Source: Flavobacterium cucumis
GTDB lineage: Bacteria; Bacteroidota; Bacteroidia; Flavobacteriales; Flavobacteriaceae
Length of the DNA stretch: 64,000 bases
Reading direction: 5' to 3'
NCBI RefSeq assembly: GCF_900148835.1
Contig: NZ_FRYK01000003.1
Coordinates: 248,001-312,000, forward strand
The stretch's first letter is position 1, and every line of letters starts with the position of its first letter. The notes under the pieces are model-generated. The model was given only the letters and a program-made list of their open reading frames with translations. It made no database searches and had not been told where the DNA came from. Shown here one piece after another: positions 27,427 to 36,817 of this stretch. The position numbers were made by a program, and so were the translations under genes.

Positions 27427-29316
27427 ATGAAAGTTTTATTACTGTTATTTATCTTTTTCAATTCCTTGGTTTTCGCCCAAAAAAAAAATTTCATAGAGCA
27501 TAAAGTAATGGCTAAAGAAACTGTTTTTAGCATTGCAAAGAAATATAAAGTAACCCCATCGGATATTTACAAGTGGAATCCGGATACTAAAAATGGAGTT
27601 CAGGAAAATAGTGTGTTAATAATTCCTAAATCGGGTTTCGAATCAAATGGAATGCTACATAAAGTGCAGCCAAAAGAAACACTTTTTAGTATTGCAAAAA
27701 AATATAAAGTAAAAGTTTCTGATATAGAGAAATGGAACAAGGAAGCGTTGACGGAAGGTTTGAAAACAGATCAAGAAATTTATGTTTCAAAACCATCAAG
27801 TTCAAAAAAAACAAAAAATACTATAAAAGATAAAGTAGAGGTTGTTAAAGATGCGAATAGTGATAAAGTTGCCTTGGGTTTTTCGCATACGGTAGCGGCC
27901 AAAGAGACCAAATATGGAATTGCTACGAAATACGGAATTTCAGTTGAAGAATTAGAAAAATTAAATCCTCAAATTGGATCAGAATTACAAGTGGGTGATG
28001 TTTTAAAAATCAGAGCCAATCAGGAACGTAAAGATGATGTTGTTGAAAATCAGTACGAAGTTCAACCTAAAGAAACCTTATTTAGCTTAACAAAAAAGTT
28101 AAACTTAACGCAAGAGGAACTGTTGGTTTTAAATCCAAATTTAAAAGACGGACTTAAAGAAGGCATGGTTTTAAATTTACCATCAAAAAAGATGGTTAGG
28201 GATAGTATTTTTGCCGCCAAGATTAAAAAAGATTTATTGCTAACGGTTGACAAAACAACACAGAAAGAATTGGTTATGTTTCTTCCGTTTAATTTAAACA
28301 AGATCGAAAATGATTCTTTAAAATCAAAAACAGAACATTTAAAAACCAATAAATTTTTAAACTTAACACTCGACTATTATGCGGGAGCCTTAATGGCAAT
28401 AGATTCTGCTAAAGTTTTAGGTTTGCCAGTTACGGTTAAAATATATGATGTAGAAAGCTCCAAGTTTTCTTCAAATATTGCTTCTATAATCGCTAAGCAT
28501 GATTTTTCAAATGTTGATGCAGTAATTGGACCATTTCAAAATTCTCACGTAGAAAATACAGCTCAGTTGCTTTCTAAATATGATATTCCTGTAATTTCAC
28601 CTCTTTCTAAAGAAAAAGGATTGGCACTACCTAATTTGTATTATGCTATTCCTTCTGAGGACAGGTTGAAAGATAAATTATTTTCTTATTTTAAACAAAA
28701 GGAAGCTAATGTAGTGGCAATTATTAGTACAAAGAAAACCTCTTCAACAGAATATCTTACGGCTAATTATCCCAAAATCAAGCATGCTGTTTTCAATGAA
28801 AAAGGGGCATTAGACCTAGCACATCTTAAGACACAATTGGTTAAAGGAAAACCTAATTTTGTTTTGTTAGAAATAGAAAATTCGGGAAAAGTTCTTGCTA
28901 TCACGAATAGTTTAAAAAATTTACAAAAAGAATACGACATTCAATTAGTAGTTTTTGAAGTTTATGACGCGCTTAATTTTATAGAAATCCCAATTAAAAA
29001 TTTAACAGCTCTAAAGATGATGTATCCTTCAGCTAGCAAAGTACTTGAAACACCAGAAGACTTTATTTTCGCTAAGGAATTTAAAAATGATAATAACGTT
29101 GCGCCTAATGCTGCTGCAATCAAAGGATTTGATATTACTTTTGATACTATATTACGTATTTGTCAAGAGGAGGGATTTGTAGCTTCCGTTTCAAAGTACA
29201 AGACGGAATATGTAGGGAATAGCTTTGACTATTCGATCGAAAATGGTGCAAATAACAACAATGGGTGTTTTTTGTTATATTATGACAACGACTTAACAAT
29301 TAAAAAAGTTCAATAA
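27427..29316 (+). CDS. LysM protein fused to a type 1 periplasmic-binding fold
   Basis: A 629-residue secreted protein. The ATG at 27427 is taken over a TTG one codon before. Signal peptide ends at LVFAQ. Four LysM repeats (KETVFSIAKKYKVT, KETLFSIAKKYKVK, KETKYGIATKYGIS, KETLFSLTKKLNLT) cover about 20-255. From about 280 to the end a type 1 periplasmic-binding-protein fold is seen (LDYYAGALMAIDSAKVLGLPVTVKIYD, DAVIGPFQNSHVENTAQLLSKYDIPVISPLS). In relatives this fold binds amino acids or, as in LpoA, activates penicillin-binding proteins. Coupled with the upstream LysM gene; a peptidoglycan-synthesis accessory role is inferred. Confidence 0.82.
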   Translation: MKVLLLLFIFFNSLVFAQKKNFIEHKVMAKETVFSIAKKYKVTPSDIYKWNPDTKNGVQENSVLIIPKSGFESNGMLHKVQPKETLFSIAKKYKVKVSDIEKWNKEALTEGLKTDQEIYVSKPSSSKKTKNTIKDKVEVVKDANSDKVALGFSHTVAAKETKYGIATKYGISVEELEKLNPQIGSELQVGDVLKIRANQERKDDVVENQYEVQPKETLFSLTKKLNLTQEELLVLNPNLKDGLKEGMVLNLPSKKMVRDSIFAAKIKKDLLLTVDKTTQKELVMFLPFNLNKIENDSLKSKTEHLKTNKFLNLTLDYYAGALMAIDSAKVLGLPVTVKIYDVESSKFSSNIASIIAKHDFSNVDAVIGPFQNSHVENTAQLLSKYDIPVISPLSKEKGLALPNLYYAIPSEDRLKDKLFSYFKQKEANVVAIISTKKTSSTEYLTANYPKIKHAVFNEKGALDLAHLKTQLVKGKPNFVLLEIENSGKVLAITNSLKNLQKEYDIQLVVFEVYDALNFIEIPIKNLTALKMMYPSASKVLETPEDFIFAKEFKNDNNVAPNAAAIKGFDITFDTILRICQEEGFVASVSKYKTEYVGNSFDYSIENGANNNNGCFLLYYDNDLTIKKVQ

Positions 29317-29720
29317 TGGCAACTTCAAAAGTGACTTACTTAGGTGATTTACGCACCTCTTCGATACATTTACAATCAGGTTCAGAAATAATTTCTGATG
29401 CACCGCTAGACAACAACGGAAAAGGCGAGGCTTTTTCTCCAACCGACACCGTAGCCAACGGATTAGCTAGTTGTATGTTTACCGTTATGGGAATTAAAGC
29501 TCGTGATTTAGGCGTAGATTTTTCAGGTTCCACCGCAGAAGTAACCAAAATCATGGGAACTGAACCAAGAAGAATTACGGAAATTCACGTAACTTTCCAT
29601 TTCTCCATCCATCCCGATGAAAAAACAAAAACCATCTTAGAAAGAACCGCAATGACTTGCCCTGTTTTTTATAGCTTACATCCGGACATTAAAAAGGAGA
29701 TTGTTTTTAATTGGAAGTAA
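29316..29720 (+). CDS. OsmC family peroxidase-like protein
   Basis: A 134-residue OsmC/Ohr-type protein. The family's redox pair is present: Cys53 (GLASCMFTVMG) and Cys115 (MTCPVFYSL), as expected for thiol-dependent reduction of organic hydroperoxides. The general OsmC branch fits better than Ohr, but the substrate is not fixed by sequence. Its ATG overlaps the stop codon of the LysM gene by one base (TAATG), suggesting translational coupling. Confidence 0.85.
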   Translation: MATSKVTYLGDLRTSSIHLQSGSEIISDAPLDNNGKGEAFSPTDTVANGLASCMFTVMGIKARDLGVDFSGSTAEVTKIMGTEPRRITEIHVTFHFSIHPDEKTKTILERTAMTCPVFYSLHPDIKKEIVFNWK

Positions 29721-29736
29721 TAAATCATATTTTAAT

Positions 29737-30378
29737 GTGAATAAAAAGATATTTTTTTTAATATTGTCATTCTTTGTATCGATAACTTTGAAAAGTCAAA
29801 GTTATTTGGCTGATGATATCATAAAAATAGCCGAAAATAACCTCAGAGAAACTGTTGGAGATTACTTTTTTAGTTATTTTAAATTCGATGAGAATTCTTT
29901 TTACCAATATCAAGATAGAAAAGGAAATATTAAATGGGCAAGACTAAAAAAAGGCAGGCAAACAAAAGGGAAATTTTTAAATGCAAAACAGGTTGTCTTT
30001 ATTTATAAACACCCAGATTTTGAATATGATTACGTCAATAAAAGGGTTTATGTACATTTTGACTCTATTCTCAATCTTGTTGAAAAAATTGATATTGATA
30101 GAATTCCAAAATTTCTATTAGAGAATAAAAAATCAAATTGGCTTAATAGAACTGAACTTAATCAAATTATTGATAATCAAAATTTAAAAAAATCCGCAAG
30201 AAAGATTAATTTAAGGTTAGAATTTGATTCAAGAAAGAAAGAATATTATTGGATTGTTTTTAACACAATTGCAATTTTTGATTGTTATTCGGATGAAGAG
30301 ATTTTACATCTTGATCCTGTTACAGGAGAGATTCTAAAGCATTTTGAAGAAAGACAATATTTAACTAATTGTAATTAA
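29737..30378 (+). CDS. Small secreted protein, PepSY-like C-terminal end, GTG start
   Basis: A 213-residue protein not assigned to a family. Using GTG as start at 29737 gives the signal peptide NKKIFFLILSFFVSITLKSQ directly after the initiator; an upstream in-frame TTG would overlap the OsmC gene and add a poor leader, and the nearby ATG at 29735 is out of frame. The C-terminal part (YYWIVFNTIAIFDCYSDEEILHLDPVTGEILKHFEE) resembles a PepSY unit, a fold found in protease inhibitors and membrane sensors. The middle is charged and Tyr/Lys-rich. Role unknown. Confidence 0.6.
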   Translation: MNKKIFFLILSFFVSITLKSQSYLADDIIKIAENNLRETVGDYFFSYFKFDENSFYQYQDRKGNIKWARLKKGRQTKGKFLNAKQVVFIYKHPDFEYDYVNKRVYVHFDSILNLVEKIDIDRIPKFLLENKKSNWLNRTELNQIIDNQNLKKSARKINLRLEFDSRKKEYYWIVFNTIAIFDCYSDEEILHLDPVTGEILKHFEERQYLTNCN

Positions 30379-30413
30379 ATATAAAATCTTACCATTTCTT
30401 CCTCTCAAAAAAA

Positions 30414-30644
30414 ATGACCAACCACGAACTCCTCATCAAACTCGCACACACTAAAATGCCCTTTGGTAAATACGAAGGCTATTACTTAATCGACCTTCCG
30501 GAGTATTATGTGGTTTGGTATGCCAATAAAGGCTTCCCAAAAGGACAATTAGGCGAACAATTAAAATTGGTCCACGAACTCAAGCTAAATGGCTTAGAAG
30601 AACTCGTTCGAAACATTCGCAGAAACTTTCCAAAACAAAAATAA
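30414..30644 (+). CDS. DUF3820 family small protein
   Basis: A 76-residue basic protein. The sequence MPFGKYEGYYLIDLPEYYVVWYANKGFPKGQLGEQL is the DUF3820 signature, with a GKYxG turn and an LPxxYxxW motif. Members are annotated as putative quorum-sensing-regulated virulence factors in some genomes, but no biochemical role is established. Stands between a secreted protein gene and pyrG, with no evident partner. Confidence 0.8.
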   Translation: MTNHELLIKLAHTKMPFGKYEGYYLIDLPEYYVVWYANKGFPKGQLGEQLKLVHELKLNGLEELVRNIRRNFPKQK

Positions 30645-30678
30645 ATTGTTTACAATTTAATTACGAAATTGATACATC

Positions 30679-32386
<1,708 letters not shown>

Positions 32387-32388
32387 AC

Positions 32389-32420
32389 TGTTCAATTAAG
32401 AACACTGAACACTAATAAGT
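32389..32420. repeat. Small hairpin and heptad repeats in the pyrG-yidC spacer
   Basis: A TGTTC / GAACA hairpin is followed by heptads GAACACT, GAACACT, AATAAGT. The 12-mer at 32404-32415 recurs exactly at 60585-60596. Confidence 0.5.
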
Positions 32421-32422
32421 AG

Positions 32423-34312
32423 ATGGAAGAAAAAAAATTAGACCTTAATTCGATTATCGGATTTGTATTGATTTCTGGAATTTTGATTTGGATGTTATAT
32501 TCAAATGCACCAACACCAGAAGAATTAAAGGAAAAAGCGAAAAAAGAGCAAGTTGAAAAACAAGCCAAAGAAGTCAAAACCATAACTTCAACTGTTGCCG
32601 CAACACCCGTAGCAGATTCTACTAAAAATGTTGCAGCGCAAGCGCAATTAGGTTCGTTTGGCTATTCTGCAACACTTCCATCAGCAACTGATGCTGTAAC
32701 TGAAATTAAAAATGAAGTTTTATCGCTTAAAATTTCAAATAAAGGTGGTTATATCACAGAAGCAACTGTTTTAGGATTTGATCAATTCGAGAAAAATTCT
32801 AAAAAAGCAGTTCAAATTATTAAAGATAACAATGCTTCTTTAGACATTGCTTTAAATACAACTGACAACAGAACGTTGCATACAAAAGACATGTATTTTG
32901 AACCTAAGGTAACGACTGAAGGAAAAAATCAAGTCTTAACGATGCAGTTAAAAGCGGGTCCAGATCAGTTTTTAGAATACCGTTATGTGTTGAAGCCTAA
33001 CGAATATATGTTAGATTTTGCTATCCGTTCACAAGGGTTGGAAAAAGTAGTGAATACTTCAAAACCATTGGATTTAGAATGGCAATTAAAATCTTACAGA
33101 AACGAGAAAAGTGTTTCGTATGAAAATCGTTATACCGAGTTAGTTTTCGAATACGAAGACGGAAAAGACGATTATTTAAACGCTGCAAAGGATTCTGAAG
33201 ATGAGGCAAATGAAGTTTCTTACATCGCTTTCAAACAACATTTATTCACTTCGATTCTATTGACTGATACGAAGTTTAAAACAGCTAAATTCAAATCGGA
33301 TAATTTAGTTGATGATGAAAAAGTAGATACTGTTTTTACAAAAAATTTCACTGCTCAAGTACCGTTAGAATTTAAAAATGGTGCGTTAAACTATAATATG
33401 AATTGGTATTATGGTCCAGCTAAATATGAAATCTTAAATGGTTATGAAAGAAATCTAGACGAAATCATGCCATTAGGTTGGGGGATTTTCGGATGGATTA
33501 ACCGATACATCTTTATCCCGGTTTTCGGATTGATTTCTAGCATTGGAATTGGTTACGGAATGGCGATTATTTTATTTACGATTTTAGTTCGTATTGTCAT
33601 GTCGCCAGTAACGTACAAATCCTACTTGTCTCAAGCAAAAATGAAGGTATTACGTCCTGAGATTGCTGAATTGAATGAGAAATTCAAAGACAATCCAATG
33701 AAGAAACAACAAGAAACAATGAAGTTGTATTCAAAAGCAGGTGTGAATCCTATGGCAGGATGTTTACCAGCGTTGATGCAATTACCAGTTTTTTATGCGT
33801 TGTTTCAGTTCTTCCCATCGATGTTCGATTTAAGACAAAAATCATTCTTATGGGCAGATGATTTATCTTCATTTGATGCGGTAATTCAGTTACCTTTCCA
33901 TATTCCCTTTTATGGAAGTCACGTGAGTTTATTCCCAATTTTGGCTTCTATCGCTATTTTCTTCTATATGAAAATGACAACGGGTGACCAAGCGATGAGT
34001 ACGCCGCCACAAGAAGGTATGCCAGATATGGGTAAAATCATGAAAATTATGATTTACATTTCGCCTGTAATGATGTTGTTCTTCTTTAACAATTATGCAT
34101 CTGGATTGAGTTTGTATTACTTTGTTTCTAACTTAATTACTATTGGAATTATGTTAGTAATCAAAAATTACATCGTGAAAGAAGATAAAATTCACGCTCA
34201 AATTCAAGAGAATAAAACAAAAGAGAAAAAGGAAAGTAAATTCCAAAGAAAAATGCGCGAAATGATGGAGCAAGCAGAAGCTCAAAAAGCAGCGCAACAA
34301 AAGAAAAAATAA
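32423..34312 (+). CDS. yidC: Membrane protein insertase YidC
   Basis: A 629-residue inner-membrane insertase of the YidC/Oxa1/Alb3 family, acting alone or with Sec. One N-terminal transmembrane segment (about 8-26), a large periplasmic beta domain (about 75-340), then the conserved five-helix core starting near 375, with GYGMAIILFTILVRIVMSPVTYKSYLSQAKM (hydrophilic-groove Arg) and NPMAGCLPALMQLPVFYALFQFF. The C-terminal tail is very basic, fitting ribosome contact. Probably transcribed with pyrG, ending at the terminator downstream. Confidence 0.97.
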   Translation: MEEKKLDLNSIIGFVLISGILIWMLYSNAPTPEELKEKAKKEQVEKQAKEVKTITSTVAATPVADSTKNVAAQAQLGSFGYSATLPSATDAVTEIKNEVLSLKISNKGGYITEATVLGFDQFEKNSKKAVQIIKDNNASLDIALNTTDNRTLHTKDMYFEPKVTTEGKNQVLTMQLKAGPDQFLEYRYVLKPNEYMLDFAIRSQGLEKVVNTSKPLDLEWQLKSYRNEKSVSYENRYTELVFEYEDGKDDYLNAAKDSEDEANEVSYIAFKQHLFTSILLTDTKFKTAKFKSDNLVDDEKVDTVFTKNFTAQVPLEFKNGALNYNMNWYYGPAKYEILNGYERNLDEIMPLGWGIFGWINRYIFIPVFGLISSIGIGYGMAIILFTILVRIVMSPVTYKSYLSQAKMKVLRPEIAELNEKFKDNPMKKQQETMKLYSKAGVNPMAGCLPALMQLPVFYALFQFFPSMFDLRQKSFLWADDLSSFDAVIQLPFHIPFYGSHVSLFPILASIAIFFYMKMTTGDQAMSTPPQEGMPDMGKIMKIMIYISPVMMLFFFNNYASGLSLYYFVSNLITIGIMLVIKNYIVKEDKIHAQIQENKTKEKKESKFQRKMREMMEQAEAQKAAQQKKK

Positions 34313-34327
34313 ATAGCATTTTAATAC

Positions 34328-34361
34328 AAACCCTGTCTCTAAACGACAGGGTTTCTTTTTT
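34328..34361 (+). terminator. Terminator of yidC
   Basis: Stem AAACCCTGTC / GACAGGGTTT with a seven-base loop and a following T-rich run. The proC ATG follows only 10 bases later. Confidence 0.85.
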
Positions 34362-34370
34362 AATTACATA

Positions 34371-35171
34371 ATGAAAATAGCGATTATCGGATTTGGTAAC
34401 ATGGGACAAACCTATGCCAACAGTTTTATGAGTTCGGGCTTTGTCGGAGCTTCCGATATTTTAGTTTTAAACAAAATGGCAGTGGATGAAAAGTATTCCT
34501 TTGGAATTGATGCTGTGAATTTCTTTACTGAACCTAATCCCAAAATCTTCGAATCAGATATTTTAATTTTAGCGGTAAAACCTCAAGATTTTAAACAATT
34601 AGCAGTAGAAATTAAACCTTTTCTAAATCCAGAGCATGTTGTATTATCTGTTATGGCTGGAATTTCAATTGAAGCCATGCAGCGGGAATTAGGAGTTGCT
34701 AAAATTGTTCGTTCTATGCCAAATATCCCAACGCAAATAGGTGAGGGAATGACTGTTTTTTGCGCTTCAAATGTTGTAGATAGAAAAGAACTTTTCATAG
34801 TTCAAAATCTAATCAATACAACAGGAAAATCAATTTACATAGAAAAAGAAGAAATGCTAAATGCAGCTACAGCGGTTTCGGGTAGTGGACCCGCTTACGT
34901 GTTTTATTTTATGCAAGCAATGATTGCATCTGCTGTTACCTTGGGTTTTTCACCTTCAGAAGCAGAGTTTTTGGTAAGTCAAACGTTCTCTGGTTCGGTA
35001 CAATTGCAAAATAGAAGTAAATTGTCTAATGAAGACTGGATTCAACGTGTTGCCTCGAAAGGCGGAACAACCGAAGCTGCTTTATCCGTTTTTAATAAAG
35101 AATTACTTCAAGAAATTATTAGAGAGGGAATAGCAGCAGCCAACACAAGAGCTGTTGCATTAGGGTTATAA
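34371..35171 (+). CDS. proC: Pyrroline-5-carboxylate reductase
   Basis: A 266-residue enzyme for the last step of proline synthesis. The N-terminal Rossmann motif IIGFGNMGQTYANS binds NAD(P)H; ILAVKPQDF and SVMAGISIEAM are family segments. The C-terminal signature SGSGPAYVFYFMQAM and the catalytic region ASKGGTTEAALSVF are intact. No other proline genes are adjacent. It begins immediately after the yidC terminator and shares a bidirectional terminator with the tRNA-Tyr gene. Confidence 0.96.
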   Translation: MKIAIIGFGNMGQTYANSFMSSGFVGASDILVLNKMAVDEKYSFGIDAVNFFTEPNPKIFESDILILAVKPQDFKQLAVEIKPFLNPEHVVLSVMAGISIEAMQRELGVAKIVRSMPNIPTQIGEGMTVFCASNVVDRKELFIVQNLINTTGKSIYIEKEEMLNAATAVSGSGPAYVFYFMQAMIASAVTLGFSPSEAEFLVSQTFSGSVQLQNRSKLSNEDWIQRVASKGGTTEAALSVFNKELLQEIIREGIAAANTRAVALGL

Positions 35172-35199
35172 AAAAACCGCCTTAAAATAAGGCGGTTTT
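35171..35199. terminator. Bidirectional terminator between proC and tRNA-Tyr
   Basis: Stem AAAACCGCCTTA / TAAGGCGGTTTT with a three-base loop and flanking A and T runs on both sides. Confidence 0.85.
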
Positions 35200-35200
35200 G

Positions 35201-35282
35201 TGGGGAGAGCAGGATTCGAACCTGCGAAGATGTAATCAGCGGATTTACAGTCCGCCCTCGTTGGCCGCTTGAGTATCTCCCC
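35201..35282 (-). tRNA. tRNA-Tyr (GTA)
   Basis: An 82-base type II tRNA on the minus strand. The acceptor stem GGGGAGA pairs with TCTCCCC, discriminator A. Anticodon loop CTGTAAA on a GCGGA/TCCGC stem gives anticodon GTA. A long variable arm and a GCAGG-TTCGAAT-CCTGC T arm follow. CCA is not encoded. Confidence 0.97.
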
Positions 35283-35313
35283 AAGCCATCTTGCTTATTT
35301 GTCTAAGCGGTTG

Positions 35314-35343
35314 CAAATATAGAATTGTTTTTTATACTTGCAA
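35314..35343 (-). promoter_or_regulatory. Promoter of tRNA-Tyr
   Basis: On the minus strand: TTG (35341-35343), 19-base spacer, TATATTTG (35314-35321), then GCA; the same layout as the tRNA-Met promoter. Confidence 0.75.
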
Positions 35344-35399
35344 AGTAATTTTCCACTATTTTTGCTACAATTTTATAACGTTCTGTAAATGAAAAACAT

Positions 35400-35427
35400 A
35401 AAAAAATCTCCTAATGGAGATTTTTTT
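35400..35427 (-). terminator. Terminator of the TlpA-like gene
   Basis: Stem AAAAAAATCTCC / GGAGATTTTTTT with loop TAAT, directly after the stop of the minus-strand gene. Confidence 0.85.
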
Positions 35428-35446
35428 CATTATAGTAAGATTGGTC

Positions 35447-36571
35447 TTATTTTGCTTCTAAAAGTTCTTTAACTTTAGCGTATAGCGCATCACCTCTTAA
35501 GTCTTTTGCAATAATATTTCCTTTTGCATCTACTAAAAATGTAGCAGGAATAGATTGTACATTGTATAGTTTAGCAATAGGTTCGTCCCAAAATTTAAGA
35601 TTAGAAATATGAGGCCATACCAAACCGTCTTTTGCAATAGCTTCTTTCCATTTTGCAGCGTCTTTATCTAAAGAAACGCCGATGATGTTTAAACCTTTAG
35701 GGTGAAATTCATTGTAAAGTGCCACTACGTTTGGATTTTCTTTTCTACAAGGACCACACCAAGAAGCCCAAAAATCAATAATGGTAATTTTTCCTAAAGA
35801 TTCTTTTAGAGAAATCATTTTTCCGTCTGGAGATGGTGCTGAAAAATCTGGAGCTTTTTTACCAACTACTACAGCGCTTAATAATTCTAATGATGATTTT
35901 ATTTTTTTAGCACTTTTGGTATCTAATAAATTTTTATCTAGTTTTTCATAGTACCCTTTTACTTCTTCAGGAGTTAAATATTGTCTCATTAAAAAGTTTT
36001 CTAATAACAATACAGATAAAAAGGCGTCTGGATTCTCTTTTATAAATTTCTTAGAATAATCATTCATTTCATTTTGAAATTTTGAATATTCTTTCATTAG
36101 TTTATTGATGGTAACGGTGTCTCTTTCCATTTGAGCTTTTTGCATAATGGGACCATTGTCTTTTTCAAATTTCACCACTCTATCAGAAATGGTTCGAGAA
36201 TCATCGTTAAATTTCTGAAACTTATCATTATTAGGTGTACCTCCTAAGGTTGACTTTTGTAGGGAATCCTTAACAATGTTAATTTCGATTTTCCCCTCTT
36301 CAAGTATTATTGGAAGATTTATTTGTTCATTCTCTATTCTAACAAACCCTAGGTCAATTCCTTCTGTAATTCCTTTTAATTCAAATTTTCCATCTTTAAC
36401 AAAAGCGGTATCTTTAGCTAACGAACCAGTTTCTGTTTGAATTTCTACAAATACCTTTTTGCCATTTTCAACACCATTAGCAGTTCCAGAGATAAGAAAT
36501 TCATTATCTTTTAAATTGTTACATGACACCATTAAAATAGCACATGTGATAATTAAGGTTAATTTTTTCAT
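35447..36571 (-). CDS. TlpA-like thioredoxin-fold lipoprotein with DUF4369 N-domain
   Basis: A 374-residue envelope lipoprotein. Lipobox MVSC puts the lipidated Cys at position 17. Residues about 25-120 are a DUF4369-type beta domain (FLISGTANGVENGKKVFVEIQ), 120-235 a helical linker, and about 240-374 a TlpA/ResA-like thioredoxin domain with redox motif WCGPC (Cys272, Cys275) and the cis-Pro segment SIPATF. Such proteins reduce disulfides in the periplasm, for example for cytochrome c maturation or oxidative-stress repair. A single-gene unit with its own promoter and terminator. Confidence 0.9.
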   Translation of the reverse strand: MKKLTLIITCAILMVSCNNLKDNEFLISGTANGVENGKKVFVEIQTETGSLAKDTAFVKDGKFELKGITEGIDLGFVRIENEQINLPIILEEGKIEINIVKDSLQKSTLGGTPNNDKFQKFNDDSRTISDRVVKFEKDNGPIMQKAQMERDTVTINKLMKEYSKFQNEMNDYSKKFIKENPDAFLSVLLLENFLMRQYLTPEEVKGYYEKLDKNLLDTKSAKKIKSSLELLSAVVVGKKAPDFSAPSPDGKMISLKESLGKITIIDFWASWCGPCRKENPNVVALYNEFHPKGLNIIGVSLDKDAAKWKEAIAKDGLVWPHISNLKFWDEPIAKLYNVQSIPATFLVDAKGNIIAKDLRGDALYAKVKELLEAK

Positions 36572-36591
36572 TTTAATTATTTAAATTTCTA

Positions 36592-36620
36592 CAAATGTAT
36601 TTAAAATAACTCACTTACAA
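36592..36620 (-). promoter_or_regulatory. Promoter of the TlpA-like gene
   Basis: On the minus strand: TTG (36618-36620), 18-base spacer, TACATTTG (36592-36599), 20 bases before the start codon. Confidence 0.65.
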
Positions 36621-36667
36621 AACATAAATAAATGTTAGAAAAACAGCTAAAACTTAGTTTTAAAGTT

Positions 36668-36697
36668 TTGTTAATCAAAAATATAGTTGTAATTTTG
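36668..36697 (+). promoter_or_regulatory. Promoter of rpsA
   Basis: TTG at 36668-36670, 19-base spacer, TAATTTTG at 36690-36697, followed by GCGC. Confidence 0.7.
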
Positions 36698-36713
36698 CGC
36701 ACCTTTTGGCGGA

Positions 36714-36817
36714 TAGCGTTTCCATTAGGTGTCAAATATTTATGTAAAACACTGCTGTTGTTTTCTATTTCGCTTTAAGAAACGCTAGGAGCACGGCATA
36801 CAAATTTTTTAATCAGC
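36714..36817 (+). promoter_or_regulatory. Structured 5' leader of rpsA
   Basis: The leader of about 110 bases can be closed by a perfect 9-bp stem: TAGCGTTTC (36714-36722) with GAAACGCTA (36779-36787), which lies about 30 bases before the start codon. S1 is known to repress its own translation in other bacteria; this element is a candidate for that here. Confidence 0.5.
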
